Assembly (NCBI GenBank): GCA_965276635.1
Contig: CBDIBC010000005.1
Location: 434,001 to 498,000 of the forward strand
Length of the DNA stretch: 64,000 nucleotides
Direction: 5' to 3'
From: CBDIBC01 sp965276635
GTDB lineage: Bacteria > Actinomycetota > Acidimicrobiia > Acidimicrobiales > Palsa-688
Part shown: one piece after another, positions 1 through 7,875 of the stretch
How the letters are laid out: every line of letters begins with the position of its first letter
Position numbering within the stretch: the first letter of the stretch is position 1
Program-made: the position numbers and the translations under genes
Notes under the pieces: generated by a model
Database searches by the model: none
What the model was told of the DNA's origin: nothing
Seen by the model: the letters and a program-made list of their open reading frames with translations, nothing else

Positions 1-1037
1 GTGCGCTGCGGGTTCTTGCCCGCCACCTGCAGGCCCTTGATGAACAGGTCGGCGCCGAGCCATCCCTCGTAGACGTTGTACGTCGGGAAGTTGGACGTGG
101 GCACGTGCTCGTACTTGAGCAGCGCCGCCTGGAACGCCTGGGTGGCGGCCGAGGGTAGCTGGGTGGGGTGGAAGGAGTCGGTGAAGTAGGTGCCCTGGAC
201 TGACGCCCAAGCCGGCGACTGGACGATGTCAGGCTGGATGCCGGTGGGGAAGTTGACCACCTTCAGGTGCACGCCGGCCTGCTGGAAGGCGGTCAGCAGG
301 GCGAAGTTCGAGATGTTGTCCAGAGCGGCATAGACGGTGTCCACCCCGGCCTGCTTGGCCTGGAGAGCTGCGGTGGTGAAATCCACCCCACCGAACGGCA
401 GGCTGGTGTCGACGATGGTCTTCTTCAGTCCGGCCCTGACCGCCGACGTGGCGGTGGCTTCAGCCGAATGGCGCGAGGCCGGCGTGACGGAATAGCCGTA
501 GGTGGCGATCGACGTCCCCCCGTGGGCCTTGTAGAAGAGCCCAGGCGTGGTGTTCGCCGGATAGGACGGATCGACGCTGCCCGTGTCCGAGGCGAACATG
601 TTGGTGTCCGGCTGCTCGCCCCACTCGGGGCCGTCCGAGCTCGTACCCGTCACCGGGATGTGCTGTTGGACCAAGGGCTTGTAGGCCGCGAACGTGAACG
701 GCGACACCGCGACCACCCCGAAGGCGCCCTTGGACACCGCCTCTTGCACACCGGTCTGGGCCGCGGTGATAGATCCCTGATCGTTGATGACGATGGGAAC
801 CAGCATGTGGCCGTTCACTCCCCCCTCGGCGTTCTGCTGGGCGATTCGAGCCAGGAACCCCGATGGGGTGTCGTGGTACTCGGACGCGGCGACCCCGGTA
901 ATGGATGTGAGCAAGGCCACCTTGATCGGAGCCGCACCGCCAGACGTGACCTTGCCGGTCGTACCGCTGCTGTCGCCGCAACCGGCCATCGTCGCGCACG
1001 CGGCCAACGTCACGGCCGCGACCTTGGATCTTCTCAT
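1..1037 (-). CDS. Branched-chain amino acid-type ABC transporter substrate-binding lipoprotein (LivJ-like), 3' end outside window
   Basis: Periplasmic-binding-protein family 1, the extracytoplasmic receptor of a Liv-type importer. About 345 residues are visible; the C-terminus runs off the left edge. The N-terminus is a lipoprotein signal: two arginines, a hydrophobic stretch, then a lipobox ending MAGC with Cys20 as lipidation site. The body shows the family's ligand-binding pattern (KVALLTSITG near the start, later ASEYHDTPSGF). The start ATG overlaps the stop of the upstream kinase-like gene (ATGA). It is the last visible gene of the minus-strand catabolic operon, while LivHM, LivG and LivF lie on the divergent strand. 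These probably form one transporter. Ligand is inferred to be the pathway substrate rather than an amino acid. Confidence 0.88.
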   Translation of the reverse strand, partial: MRRSKVAAVTLAACATMAGCGDSSGTTGKVTSGGAAPIKVALLTSITGVAASEYHDTPSGFLARIAQQNAEGGVNGHMLVPIVINDQGSITAAQTGVQEAVSKGAFGVVAVSPFTFAAYKPLVQQHIPVTGTSSDGPEWGEQPDTNMFASDTGSVDPSYPANTTPGLFYKAHGGTSIATYGYSVTPASRHSAEATATSAVRAGLKKTIVDTSLPFGGVDFTTAALQAKQAGVDTVYAALDNISNFALLTAFQQAGVHLKVVNFPTGIQPDIVQSPAWASVQGTYFTDSFHPTQLPSAATQAFQAALLKYEHVPTSNFPTYNVYEGWLGADLFIKGLQVAGKNPQR

Positions 1038-2164
1038 CTGTTGTCCCCCTCGAGGATAGTGCGGATCTGTTTGAAGAAGTACTGGTCCTCCCCCATCACC
1101 GGCGGTGTCCCGGTGGCCAACACGCGACTGCGCATCGACAGGACACTCACCTTGAACCCGGCCACAGCTTCGTACCAGAGCAGATCTGTGGCTTTCACAC
1201 CCAGTCGCTGCTCCCACCGTTCGATGGTCTCGCGCCTGGTGCCCAGCCCGTCGAGCCGGGGCACGCCGAGCCCGGTGCTGTGGGCCTCGTCGAAGAAGAG
1301 CCACCACCCGAGATCGAACAATGGCCCGCTCAACGACGCCTGCTCCCAGTCCATGACCCCCACCAGCCGGAAATCGGACCCGAACATCATGTTGCCCATG
1401 CGAGCATCCCCCCAGGAGAGGCCCTCCATCCTCTCCGACGGTTGGTTGGTGGCCAGCCATTCGAGGAGGGCATCCATCGCCGGCTGTGCCGTCCCTGCCC
1501 TCGACCACCGGTACATCTGCTCCCAGTACTCCCACTCCTGATCGAACCCAGTGGCTCCGAGGTCGGGACGATCGACCAGCAGCCGGGCCGGTAGCGGAAC
1601 CTGGTGGATCCGGCACAGCTCATCGAGGGCGGTCTCCCAAACCACCCGGCGGTCCTCCGGCCGAGCGCCGTCGACCAACCAGCCCGACACGTTGTAGACC
1701 GGCACACTGACCGGGACGTTCCCCTTCATGCGCTCCATGACGAAGAACGGCCGACCGAACAGGGTCGGGTCTTCCTCGAACCAGTACGGCTCCGGTACCC
1801 GAACGTACTGGTGGGCGTGGAGCTCGGCGAGGAGGTCGAACTGCATTCGGAAGTTGGACCACAGGAAGAAGCGGTGGCGCTCATCCGGCTCGATGCGCAG
1901 GACGAACTCCTGGCGTCGAGCCTCGGCGCCTGACTGCCACCGGGCGTCGAGGAGGATAGTCTCGTTCGAGAATCCGGCACCGATCGGATGGCGGACGTCG
2001 GACACCGCTACCGACCGGGCATCGTCGATGTGCTGTTCCAACCAGCGGGCCATGACCGGGGCCACGGTCTCCAGGTCTCGCCCTTTGGAGAACTCCCTCG
2101 GTGGGCTCGACACCATGTCGGGTGGCGCCGTGGTCGCCAGCCCTTCCCCCGACTTCGCTGTCAT
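1034..2164 (-). CDS. Aminoglycoside phosphotransferase (APH)-like kinase-fold protein
   Basis: 376-residue protein of the APH/choline kinase family. The glycine-rich region falls near residues 60-70 (PIGAGFSNETI). The catalytic loop reads LSWGDARMGNMM at about 249-260, with MDWE (Asp272) as the metal-binding motif. The usual catalytic-loop His is Trp251 here; I recall this W-G-D-A-R form from APH-like proteins near CoA-thioester and steroid catabolism genes, so it may be a subfamily trait. The ATG overlaps the stop of the P450 gene, which fixes the start; a longer in-frame reading upstream lies inside the P450 gene. It is unlikely to be an antibiotic-resistance enzyme; a role in phosphorylating a pathway intermediate is inferred from the operon. 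Confidence 0.85.
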   Translation of the reverse strand: MTAKSGEGLATTAPPDMVSSPPREFSKGRDLETVAPVMARWLEQHIDDARSVAVSDVRHPIGAGFSNETILLDARWQSGAEARRQEFVLRIEPDERHRFFLWSNFRMQFDLLAELHAHQYVRVPEPYWFEEDPTLFGRPFFVMERMKGNVPVSVPVYNVSGWLVDGARPEDRRVVWETALDELCRIHQVPLPARLLVDRPDLGATGFDQEWEYWEQMYRWSRAGTAQPAMDALLEWLATNQPSERMEGLSWGDARMGNMMFGSDFRLVGVMDWEQASLSGPLFDLGWWLFFDEAHSTGLGVPRLDGLGTRRETIERWEQRLGVKATDLLWYEAVAGFKVSVLSMRSRVLATGTPPVMGEDQYFFKQIRTILEGDNR

Positions 2165-3420
2165 CCGAACAGCACCCGCAGCTCGGAGGGTCCCCGCTCG
2201 TACAGACCGGTGAGCGTCGGTGCCGGGGCTGCGGGATCCCGGCGAAGGTTCGGCAGGCGGTCCACCAACGCCCCGATCGCCGTCGTCATCTCGGCTCGGG
2301 CTACGTGCATGCCGAGGCAGACGTGGGGTCCGTTGCCGAAGGCGAGGGTCGAGCGCAAGGGGCGGAACGGATCGTAGGTATCGGGTGCCTCCCATCGGTC
2401 CGGGTCCCGGTTCGCGGCGCCCAGGCAGAGATGGATCACCGAGCCCGCCGGCAGCTGCGTTCCGGCTAGCTCGGTGTCCCTGGTCACGAACCGGCTGAAC
2501 ATCGGATCGGTCGGCGCCCACCGGACCGACTCCTCGATGACGGGACGAAGCAGGGACCGGTCGTCTTTCAGGGACTCGAGTACCTCCGGGTGCAGGAGGA
2601 GGGCGGCGATGGTGATGCCCATCTGTTTCCAAGTCGTGCCTGATCCGGCAGCCAGCAGCAGGTAGGCGAACGAGTAGATCTCCGGATCCGACAGGCGGTG
2701 CTGAACACCCTCCTCGTCGGTGAGCTCGGCCGTGGTCAGCACGCTGATGAGGTCGTCCTCGGGCTGGACCCGTCTGGCCGCCACGATGGGCTCCAGGATT
2801 CGCAGGAAGTCGCCGATGGCATCCGGCTGGTTCATCCGCAGCGAATTGCGCAGGTCGAGCGCATCCTCGATCGACACGCCGAAGCTACCGGTGATGGTCA
2901 GGAGCGGGATGGCGGCACAGAAGTCGATGTTCAACTCGGCCTGCCCGTCGTCGACGAAGCCATCGATGAGGCCGTCGACGGTGTCGGTGATCCACTTGTC
3001 CATCCACCATTTCGCCTTGTTGGGAACGAACGAGGGCTGGACGAGTGCCCGGTACCGACGATGCTGCTTGCCGTTCATGGCGAGCATGCTGCTCTGGACG
3101 CTGACGGCGTCCACCACGACGGGATCTGGGGACGACGCGAAGGTCTCCGGGTCCCGGAAGACTTCGTCGCACGTGGCGAAGCTGAATGCCGAGAAGTGCG
3201 GGCGATCCGGATACGGCAGACCATGGAAGTAGGCCTCTCCTTGGTAGCCGAGGAGGGCATGGACGGTACCCGGATGAACCGGCCCGCTGTCGCGCAGGCG
3301 GTGGAAGGCCGGGTACGGATCCTCGGTGTACCCACCGCCGCTGGCCGCGTTCGTCGAGCTCCGGAGATCGAAGAGCTCAGACAGTCGGCGACGATCTATC
3401 GCCAGCCGGGCCGTCGTCAC
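2161..3420 (-). CDS. Cytochrome P450 monooxygenase
   Basis: 419-residue soluble class I bacterial P450. Diagnostic sites: HRRYR (120-124) of the C-helix, I-helix oxygen-activation motif AGSGTT (258-263), ExxR in EESVRW, and the heme-binding loop FGNGPHVCLG with thiolate Cys368. GTG start overlapping the stop of the upstream F420-type gene (GTGA). A 3Fe-4S ferredoxin three genes upstream is the likely electron donor; no dedicated ferredoxin reductase lies in the window. In this operon (ALDH, SDR, CaiB) it most plausibly hydroxylates an aliphatic or alicyclic substrate that is then oxidised and CoA-activated. The substrate cannot be read from sequence. Confidence 0.95.
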   Translation of the reverse strand: MTTARLAIDRRRLSELFDLRSSTNAASGGGYTEDPYPAFHRLRDSGPVHPGTVHALLGYQGEAYFHGLPYPDRPHFSAFSFATCDEVFRDPETFASSPDPVVVDAVSVQSSMLAMNGKQHRRYRALVQPSFVPNKAKWWMDKWITDTVDGLIDGFVDDGQAELNIDFCAAIPLLTITGSFGVSIEDALDLRNSLRMNQPDAIGDFLRILEPIVAARRVQPEDDLISVLTTAELTDEEGVQHRLSDPEIYSFAYLLLAAGSGTTWKQMGITIAALLLHPEVLESLKDDRSLLRPVIEESVRWAPTDPMFSRFVTRDTELAGTQLPAGSVIHLCLGAANRDPDRWEAPDTYDPFRPLRSTLAFGNGPHVCLGMHVARAEMTTAIGALVDRLPNLRRDPAAPAPTLTGLYERGPSELRVLFG

Positions 3421-3884
3421 CCGGCCACGGGCTTCAGCACCACCACGGGGATCTCACGATCGGTCCGCGTCACGTACACGTTGTAGTTGGGCCAGATGTC
3501 GGCCATGAGCTGCCACAGCCGCTCACGTTCCCCGCCGGACGCCGGCTCGGCCACCGCGGCAAACCGGCGCTCCTTGACCTGGACGTGGACGTTCGGGTCA
3601 GCGGAGATGTTGCGGAACCACTCCGGGTGTTCGGGGGCACCTCCTTTGGAGGCGATCACCACGCAGTTCTCGCCGTCCTCCCCGAAGATCAGCGCGCACT
3701 TGTGGGCCTGGTGGGTGACGCGCCCGGTCGTGGTGAGGACGAGGCAGTGGACCCCGTTCCACGAGTAGCCGGTGACACCGTCGGTCTCTTCGTACCGCTT
3801 CACGTGCTCGTCGCCGACCAAGGCGAGCTCCGGGGCCACGTAGCCGGGCGCCTCGGTCTCTGCGTTCTCCCGTTCGGTGCTCAC
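3417..3884 (-). CDS. Deazaflavin (F420)-dependent nitroreductase-family protein
   Basis: 155-residue split-beta-barrel protein of the Ddn/FDOR group, which uses reduced F420 to reduce varied substrates. Visible landmarks are GYSWNGVHCLVLTTTGR, the conserved segment after ASKGGAPEHPEW, then a D-P-N-V-H-V-Q-V strand, matching the family pattern of Gly-rich loop, Pro-x-x-P/W and beta strand. Start chosen at GTG because it overlaps the SDR stop by 4 nt (GTGA); its own stop overlaps the P450 start in the same way. It may catalyse an alkene or ketone reduction in the pathway; F420 use is inferred from family membership. Confidence 0.85.
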   Translation of the reverse strand: MSTERENAETEAPGYVAPELALVGDEHVKRYEETDGVTGYSWNGVHCLVLTTTGRVTHQAHKCALIFGEDGENCVVIASKGGAPEHPEWFRNISADPNVHVQVKERRFAAVAEPASGGERERLWQLMADIWPNYNVYVTRTDREIPVVVLKPVAG

Positions 3885-4660
3885 CGGGCCACGAACCCAC
3901 CGTCGACCGGGAGGAGCACGCCGGTGATGTTGCTGGACTGGTCTGACACCAGGAACAGGGCGGCGGCGGCCACGTCCTCCGCCGTGATTGGTCGCCCGAG
4001 GGGATGGAGGGATCCCATGGTGGAAGCCCTCTCGGGGGCGACGCCCTCCGATCCGACCACGGCATCCGGGACGCTGAAGTTGGTTCCGGGCATCGCCGCC
4101 GGGCAGACCGCGTTGACCCGGATGTTCTCCGACGCGCACTCGATGGCCACCGCCTTGGTGAGCTGGTTCACCCCGCCTTTGATCGAGCCGTACACCGTTC
4201 CTCCCCATCCCACCATCCCGGCCACCGAGCCCGTGTTGAGGATGACCCCTCCCGATCCTTGTGCCTTGAAGCGCTTGACGGCGTTCTTGCATCCGTAGAA
4301 CACGCCCCGAAAGTTGATGGTGATGAGCCGATCCCAGTCTTCGTCGGTGTGGTCTTCGAGGGCCATGCCCGGGCGTGGGGTGGAGACCCCGGCATTGTTG
4401 TACATGATGTCGAGCGGACCGTAATGCTCCACGGCCACGTCGATGGCCCCGACGACGTGGCTCTCCTCGGCCACGTTGCATTCGTAGGCCGTGGCCGTGC
4501 CGCCCGCTGCTTCCACCAGCTGCACGGTCTCCTTGGCCCAGTCCGGTCGGACGTCGGCGCACACCACCCGCGCTCCCTCGTCGGCGAACATCAGCGCCGA
4601 GGCCCGGCCGACGCCGGAGCCGGCACCCGTTATGACCACAGACTTTCCTTCGAGCAGCAT
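3881..4660 (-). CDS. Short-chain dehydrogenase/reductase (SDR)
   Basis: 259-residue classical SDR with the NAD(P) motif TGAGSGVG (11-18), the NNAG motif (88-91), catalytic Ser145, Tyr157 and Lys161 (YGSIK), and the C-terminal VLLPVDGGF. Length is typical. Asp36 at the end of the second beta strand (CADV) suggests NAD preference. It lies 2 nt downstream of the ferredoxin gene, the only junction in this operon without an overlap. Expected role is oxidation of a secondary alcohol formed by the P450, or a hydroxyacyl intermediate; substrate unknown. Confidence 0.93.
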   Translation of the reverse strand: MLLEGKSVVITGAGSGVGRASALMFADEGARVVCADVRPDWAKETVQLVEAAGGTATAYECNVAEESHVVGAIDVAVEHYGPLDIMYNNAGVSTPRPGMALEDHTDEDWDRLITINFRGVFYGCKNAVKRFKAQGSGGVILNTGSVAGMVGWGGTVYGSIKGGVNQLTKAVAIECASENIRVNAVCPAAMPGTNFSVPDAVVGSEGVAPERASTMGSLHPLGRPITAEDVAAAALFLVSDQSSNITGVLLPVDGGFVAR

Positions 4661-4662
4661 GA

Positions 4663-4929
4663 TTACTCCTTTGCGTCGGTCATCGGTGTCATCGGTTCTT
4701 CGCGGGCGGATCCAGCCCCGCCCTCGACGGGATGGAGGCTGATCGCCCCCGTCGGGCAGGCCGAAGCGGCCTCGCGCACAGACTCCAGCGGGTCGACGTC
4801 AGCGCCGACCACACTGGAATGGAGGCCGTCCTCGAGCGCGAACGTGGAAGGGGCGTACACGCAGCACATCCCGGAGCCGATGCACAGCTCATGATCGACC
4901 TCGACGGTCCACGACTGCCCCCAACTCAC
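4663..4929 (-). CDS. 3Fe-4S type ferredoxin (P450 redox partner)
   Basis: 88-residue ferredoxin. Cluster ligands are consistent with a single [3Fe-4S] cluster: Cys16, Cys22 (the CIGSGMC region, where the second Cys of a 4Fe-4S motif is replaced) and Cys58 in CPTGAI. The last 20 or so residues are a polar extension without cysteines. GTG start overlapping the stop of the CaiB gene. Ferredoxins of this type donate electrons to actinobacterial P450s, and the P450 in the same operon is its obvious partner. Confidence 0.93.
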   Translation of the reverse strand: MSWGQSWTVEVDHELCIGSGMCCVYAPSTFALEDGLHSSVVGADVDPLESVREAASACPTGAISLHPVEGGAGSAREEPMTPMTDAKE

Positions 4930-6209
4930 GGGATCACACCCTCTTCCTTCAGAGAGGTCAGACCTTCCCAGTCGAGGCCCAGCGACAGGAGGACCTCTTC
5001 TGTGTGCTGGCCGTGCTCGGGTCCCCGACGGAGGGCGGCAGGGGACTCGTCGAACTGCACCGCCCCAGTGGGCAGGCGGAAGGACGCTCCGCCACCGAGG
5101 TCCACCTCACCGATATAGCCGTTGGCGATGGTCTGGCGGTCCTCGATCAGCTCGGGGACCCGCTGGTAGGGAGCCCAGGGAAACCGCTCGTCCGCGAGCG
5201 TCTCGCGCCACTCGGCGAAGTCCCGTGAGGCGAAGATGGCAGTCAGCTCCTCGACACATTCCCCACGGTGGTTGGCTCTGCACTCCATGTCGATGAACCG
5301 GGCGTCGTCGGCCAGCGCTGGCACACCCAGTGCGGTACAGAGGTCCGGCCAGTACCGGTCCGGTTGCAGGAATACCAGGCCGATGAACCGGCCGTCCTTG
5401 GTCCGGAACGAGTTGACCAGAGGATTGGGAGACAGGGCGGCCTTCTGACCGCCGCTCGGCGGGGCGGCGTGAAAGTTTCCCTGCAGAGCCGAGATCACGT
5501 CGGAGGACAACGTCCACATGGCTGTGGCCAGGAGCGACACGTCCACGGTGGAGGGTTCCCCGGTCCGTTCCCGGCGGAACAGTGCGGCGGCCACCCCGAA
5601 GGCCAGTTGGACGGCGCCGTTCCGATCGCCGAAGGCGCCTCGCTGGCCGATCGGATGATCGAGATCAGAGGGGGTCAGCGTCTCGCCGAGCCCGCCGCGG
5701 GCCCAGAAGGCGGTGCTGTCGTAGGCGCCCTTGTCGGCATCGGGACCCCGTACCCCGAAGCCATGGCCCCGGCCGTAGATGATCCGAGGATTGACCTTCC
5801 GCAGATCCTCGACGCCCAACTCGAGGCGCTCCATCGTCGAAGGCAGGAAGTTGGTCAAGAAGACGTCCGCCGTCTCGATCAGCTTCAGGAGCAGGGTCCG
5901 GCCTTCGGGACGCTTGATGTCCAGGGCGACGCTCCGCTTCCCCCGGTTGGCCAACTCCATGGAGTGGTTGATCCCGTCGGTGCTCGACAAGATGCCCTGG
6001 GACACCAGACCTCGATACGGGTCACCACCCTCGGCCGGCTCGATCTTGATGACATCGGCACCCCAGTCGGCCAGCAATGCCCCGGCGACCGGTACGAAAA
6101 CCCATTGGGCCAGCTCCACCACCCGGACCCCGGGAAACAGGTCGACTGACGCACCGGAGTCGGAACGGACGCCGAGCGGCTCAGCCGCCGCTTCCGACGG
6201 CTGCGTCAT
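4926..6209 (-). CDS. Class III (CaiB/BaiF) acyl-CoA transferase
   Basis: 427-residue family III CoA-transferase, which moves CoA between a donor thioester and a carboxylic acid through an aspartyl intermediate. The N-terminus shows the family start (PGVRVVELAQWVFVPVAG, then GADVIKIEPAEGGDPYRG). The likely catalytic Asp lies in GAYDSTAFWARGG, and the C-terminal half carries DRYWPDLCTALG and a conserved FAEW segment. ATG start overlaps the ALDH stop (ATGA). Together with the ALDH just upstream it suggests oxidation of an aldehyde to an acid and then CoA activation. Confidence 0.93.
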   Translation of the reverse strand: MTQPSEAAAEPLGVRSDSGASVDLFPGVRVVELAQWVFVPVAGALLADWGADVIKIEPAEGGDPYRGLVSQGILSSTDGINHSMELANRGKRSVALDIKRPEGRTLLLKLIETADVFLTNFLPSTMERLELGVEDLRKVNPRIIYGRGHGFGVRGPDADKGAYDSTAFWARGGLGETLTPSDLDHPIGQRGAFGDRNGAVQLAFGVAAALFRRERTGEPSTVDVSLLATAMWTLSSDVISALQGNFHAAPPSGGQKAALSPNPLVNSFRTKDGRFIGLVFLQPDRYWPDLCTALGVPALADDARFIDMECRANHRGECVEELTAIFASRDFAEWRETLADERFPWAPYQRVPELIEDRQTIANGYIGEVDLGGGASFRLPTGAVQFDESPAALRRGPEHGQHTEEVLLSLGLDWEGLTSLKEEGVIP

Positions 6210-7690
6210 TGGGCGGCCACGCTCAGGTGCTTGATCTGCTGATAGGCCCGGATGCCCTCGCGCCCTCGTTCACGGCCGAGGCCGCTTTGCTTGTACCCGC
6301 CGGACGAGGCATAGGCGCTGGTCGCCCCCCCGTTGACGCTGACCGCACCGGTCCGCAGCCGCTCCGCGACGTCCACCGCCACGGGCAGGTCGGCGCCGAA
6401 GACCTGGCCGGCCAGTCCATAGGACGATCGGTTGGCGATGTCCACGGCATCATCGAGGTCTCGGTAGCCGAGGACGCACAGAACGGGGCCGAAGATCTCC
6501 TCCTGCGCCACGGGATGGGAGTTGTCGGGCACGTCGAGGATGGTCGGCTCGAAGTAGTAGCCCCGATCGATCTCCTTCGGACGTCCACCGCCGATGACCA
6601 GCCCGGCCCCGCGACGCACCGCCTCATCGACGTATCGCTGGCACCGGTCCCGCTGGGCGGCCGAGATCAACGGGCCCACCATGGTGGCCGGGTCGCTCGG
6701 GTCTCCGATGCGCAGACCGGCGAGCTGCTTGGCCGATGCCTCGAGCACTTCAGCCTTTTGCGCTTCGGGTACCAGCATCCGAGTCGGCGCGACACAGGCC
6801 TGCCCAGCCGTGCCGGCACAGACCAGCATCCCGCCGAACGCGGCCCGGCCCACGGAATCGGGCAGATAGATCTGCACGGACTTCCCGCCGAGCTCGAGCA
6901 TCAGGCGCTTCACCGTGTCGGCCGACTGCTTCATGATCTGGCGACCTACCACTGTGGACCCGGTGAAGGTGACCTGGTCGACTGCGGGATGCGTCGTCAT
7001 CAGCTCGGCCCCCGACGTGCCGGCCTCCAGCACCACGTTCAAGACGCCGGGCGGAAGGCCCGCCGCCTCGGCGGCTTGGCCGAAGACCAGAGCCGACAGC
7101 GGAGTCATGGGGCTGGGGCGGAGGACGACGGTGTTGCCGGTGATGAGGGCCGGGATGACCTTCCAGATGTTGATCCAGAAGGGCACGTTGTACGCGGTGA
7201 TGGCCGAGACCACGCCCACCGGTTCGTGGCGGACGATGCTGGCCGCCACCCGTCCGGTCTTCACCACTTCGGCCAGGGGTCGTGGGTTGTGCTCCTCGTC
7301 AGGGAGGTTTCGGTACATCTGGATGATGTCGCCGATGTGATCGAGGGGCGTGCGTAAATGGGCCGCGGCGATCATCGAGGTCACCGCGCCCGACTCGGCC
7401 GTCAAGGTCCGAGAGATCTGGTCATAGTGCTCCTCGAAGTACCGGGCCAGTCCCAGCACGGCGTCGATCCGCTCCTCCCGGGCCGCCGGCCCCGGGCGTC
7501 CCCACCTTCCGTGGTCGAAGGCCCCCCGGGCCGCGGTCACGGCCAACTCGAACTGTTCGAGGGCGGCTGTCTCGACCGTGCAGACCACCTCTTCGGTCGC
7601 CGGGTTCTCTACATCGAGCGGTGCCCCGCCCCCGGCTACGAACCGGCCATCGATATAGGGCTGGCGTGCGTCGACGATCGACTCCCCCAT
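6206..7690 (-). CDS. NAD(P)-dependent aldehyde dehydrogenase
   Basis: 494-residue ALDH superfamily enzyme, full length. The catalytic Glu lies in MLELGGKS, the catalytic Cys in AGQACVAPTR, with the FTGS cofactor segment before them and the typical EEIFGPVLCV near the C-terminus. I chose the ATG that begins MGESIVDARQPYIDGRF, preceded by an AGAAGGAGAACG ribosome-binding stretch; an upstream in-frame extension would run through the promoter. It is the first gene of the eight-gene minus-strand operon and sits 185 bp from the divergent amidohydrolase. Confidence 0.93.
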   Translation of the reverse strand: MGESIVDARQPYIDGRFVAGGGAPLDVENPATEEVVCTVETAALEQFELAVTAARGAFDHGRWGRPGPAAREERIDAVLGLARYFEEHYDQISRTLTAESGAVTSMIAAAHLRTPLDHIGDIIQMYRNLPDEEHNPRPLAEVVKTGRVAASIVRHEPVGVVSAITAYNVPFWINIWKVIPALITGNTVVLRPSPMTPLSALVFGQAAEAAGLPPGVLNVVLEAGTSGAELMTTHPAVDQVTFTGSTVVGRQIMKQSADTVKRLMLELGGKSVQIYLPDSVGRAAFGGMLVCAGTAGQACVAPTRMLVPEAQKAEVLEASAKQLAGLRIGDPSDPATMVGPLISAAQRDRCQRYVDEAVRRGAGLVIGGGRPKEIDRGYYFEPTILDVPDNSHPVAQEEIFGPVLCVLGYRDLDDAVDIANRSSYGLAGQVFGADLPVAVDVAERLRTGAVSVNGGATSAYASSGGYKQSGLGRERGREGIRAYQQIKHLSVAAQ

Positions 7691-7792
7691 CGTTCTCCTT
7701 CTACGCCGAAGCGCGGGTTGCTGGCTTCCTGTTGGGCGTGGACCCGTGTGTCGGAAGGGCTCCCCGTGTGGCCTCCGAACCGACAATTGGGC

Positions 7793-7840
7793 ACTGTACA
7801 TTGGGTTTCTCTTGTTTTCAAGTACGGCGTTCTGTATTCT
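7793..7840. promoter_or_regulatory. Overlapping divergent promoters for the catabolic operon and the amidohydrolase-liv operon
   Basis: Plus strand: -35 TTGTTT (7812-7817), 17-nt spacer, -10 TATTCT (7835-7840), about 35 bp before the amidohydrolase ATG. Minus strand: -35 TTGAAA (7821-7816), 17-nt spacer, -10 TACAGT (7798-7793), about 100 bp before the ALDH ATG. Both -35 boxes fall in the palindrome CTTG-TTTT-CAAG (7811-7822), so the two polymerases would compete and one bound regulator could switch both operons. The region is visibly AT-richer than its surroundings. Predicted from sequence only; the TetR gene at 12.8-13.5 kb is a candidate regulator. Confidence 0.55.
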
Positions 7841-7875
7841 TCGAGACATTCGTTTGCGTCACCAGGGGAGGGCCC

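Noticed and set aside
267..1541. Long plus-strand open frame over the binding-protein and kinase genes
   Set aside because: Arg/Gly/His-rich shadow of two genuine minus-strand genes with motifs and coupled starts; no family features of its own.
2165..2632. N-terminal extension of the kinase-like protein
   Set aside because: Lies inside the P450 gene and is low-complexity; the ATG overlapping the P450 stop is the consistent start.
7811..7840. TetR operator made of GTACATTG and CAAGTAC
   Set aside because: The halves are not exact mirror images and the spacing is long; the promoter-centred CTTG/CAAG palindrome is the stronger signal.
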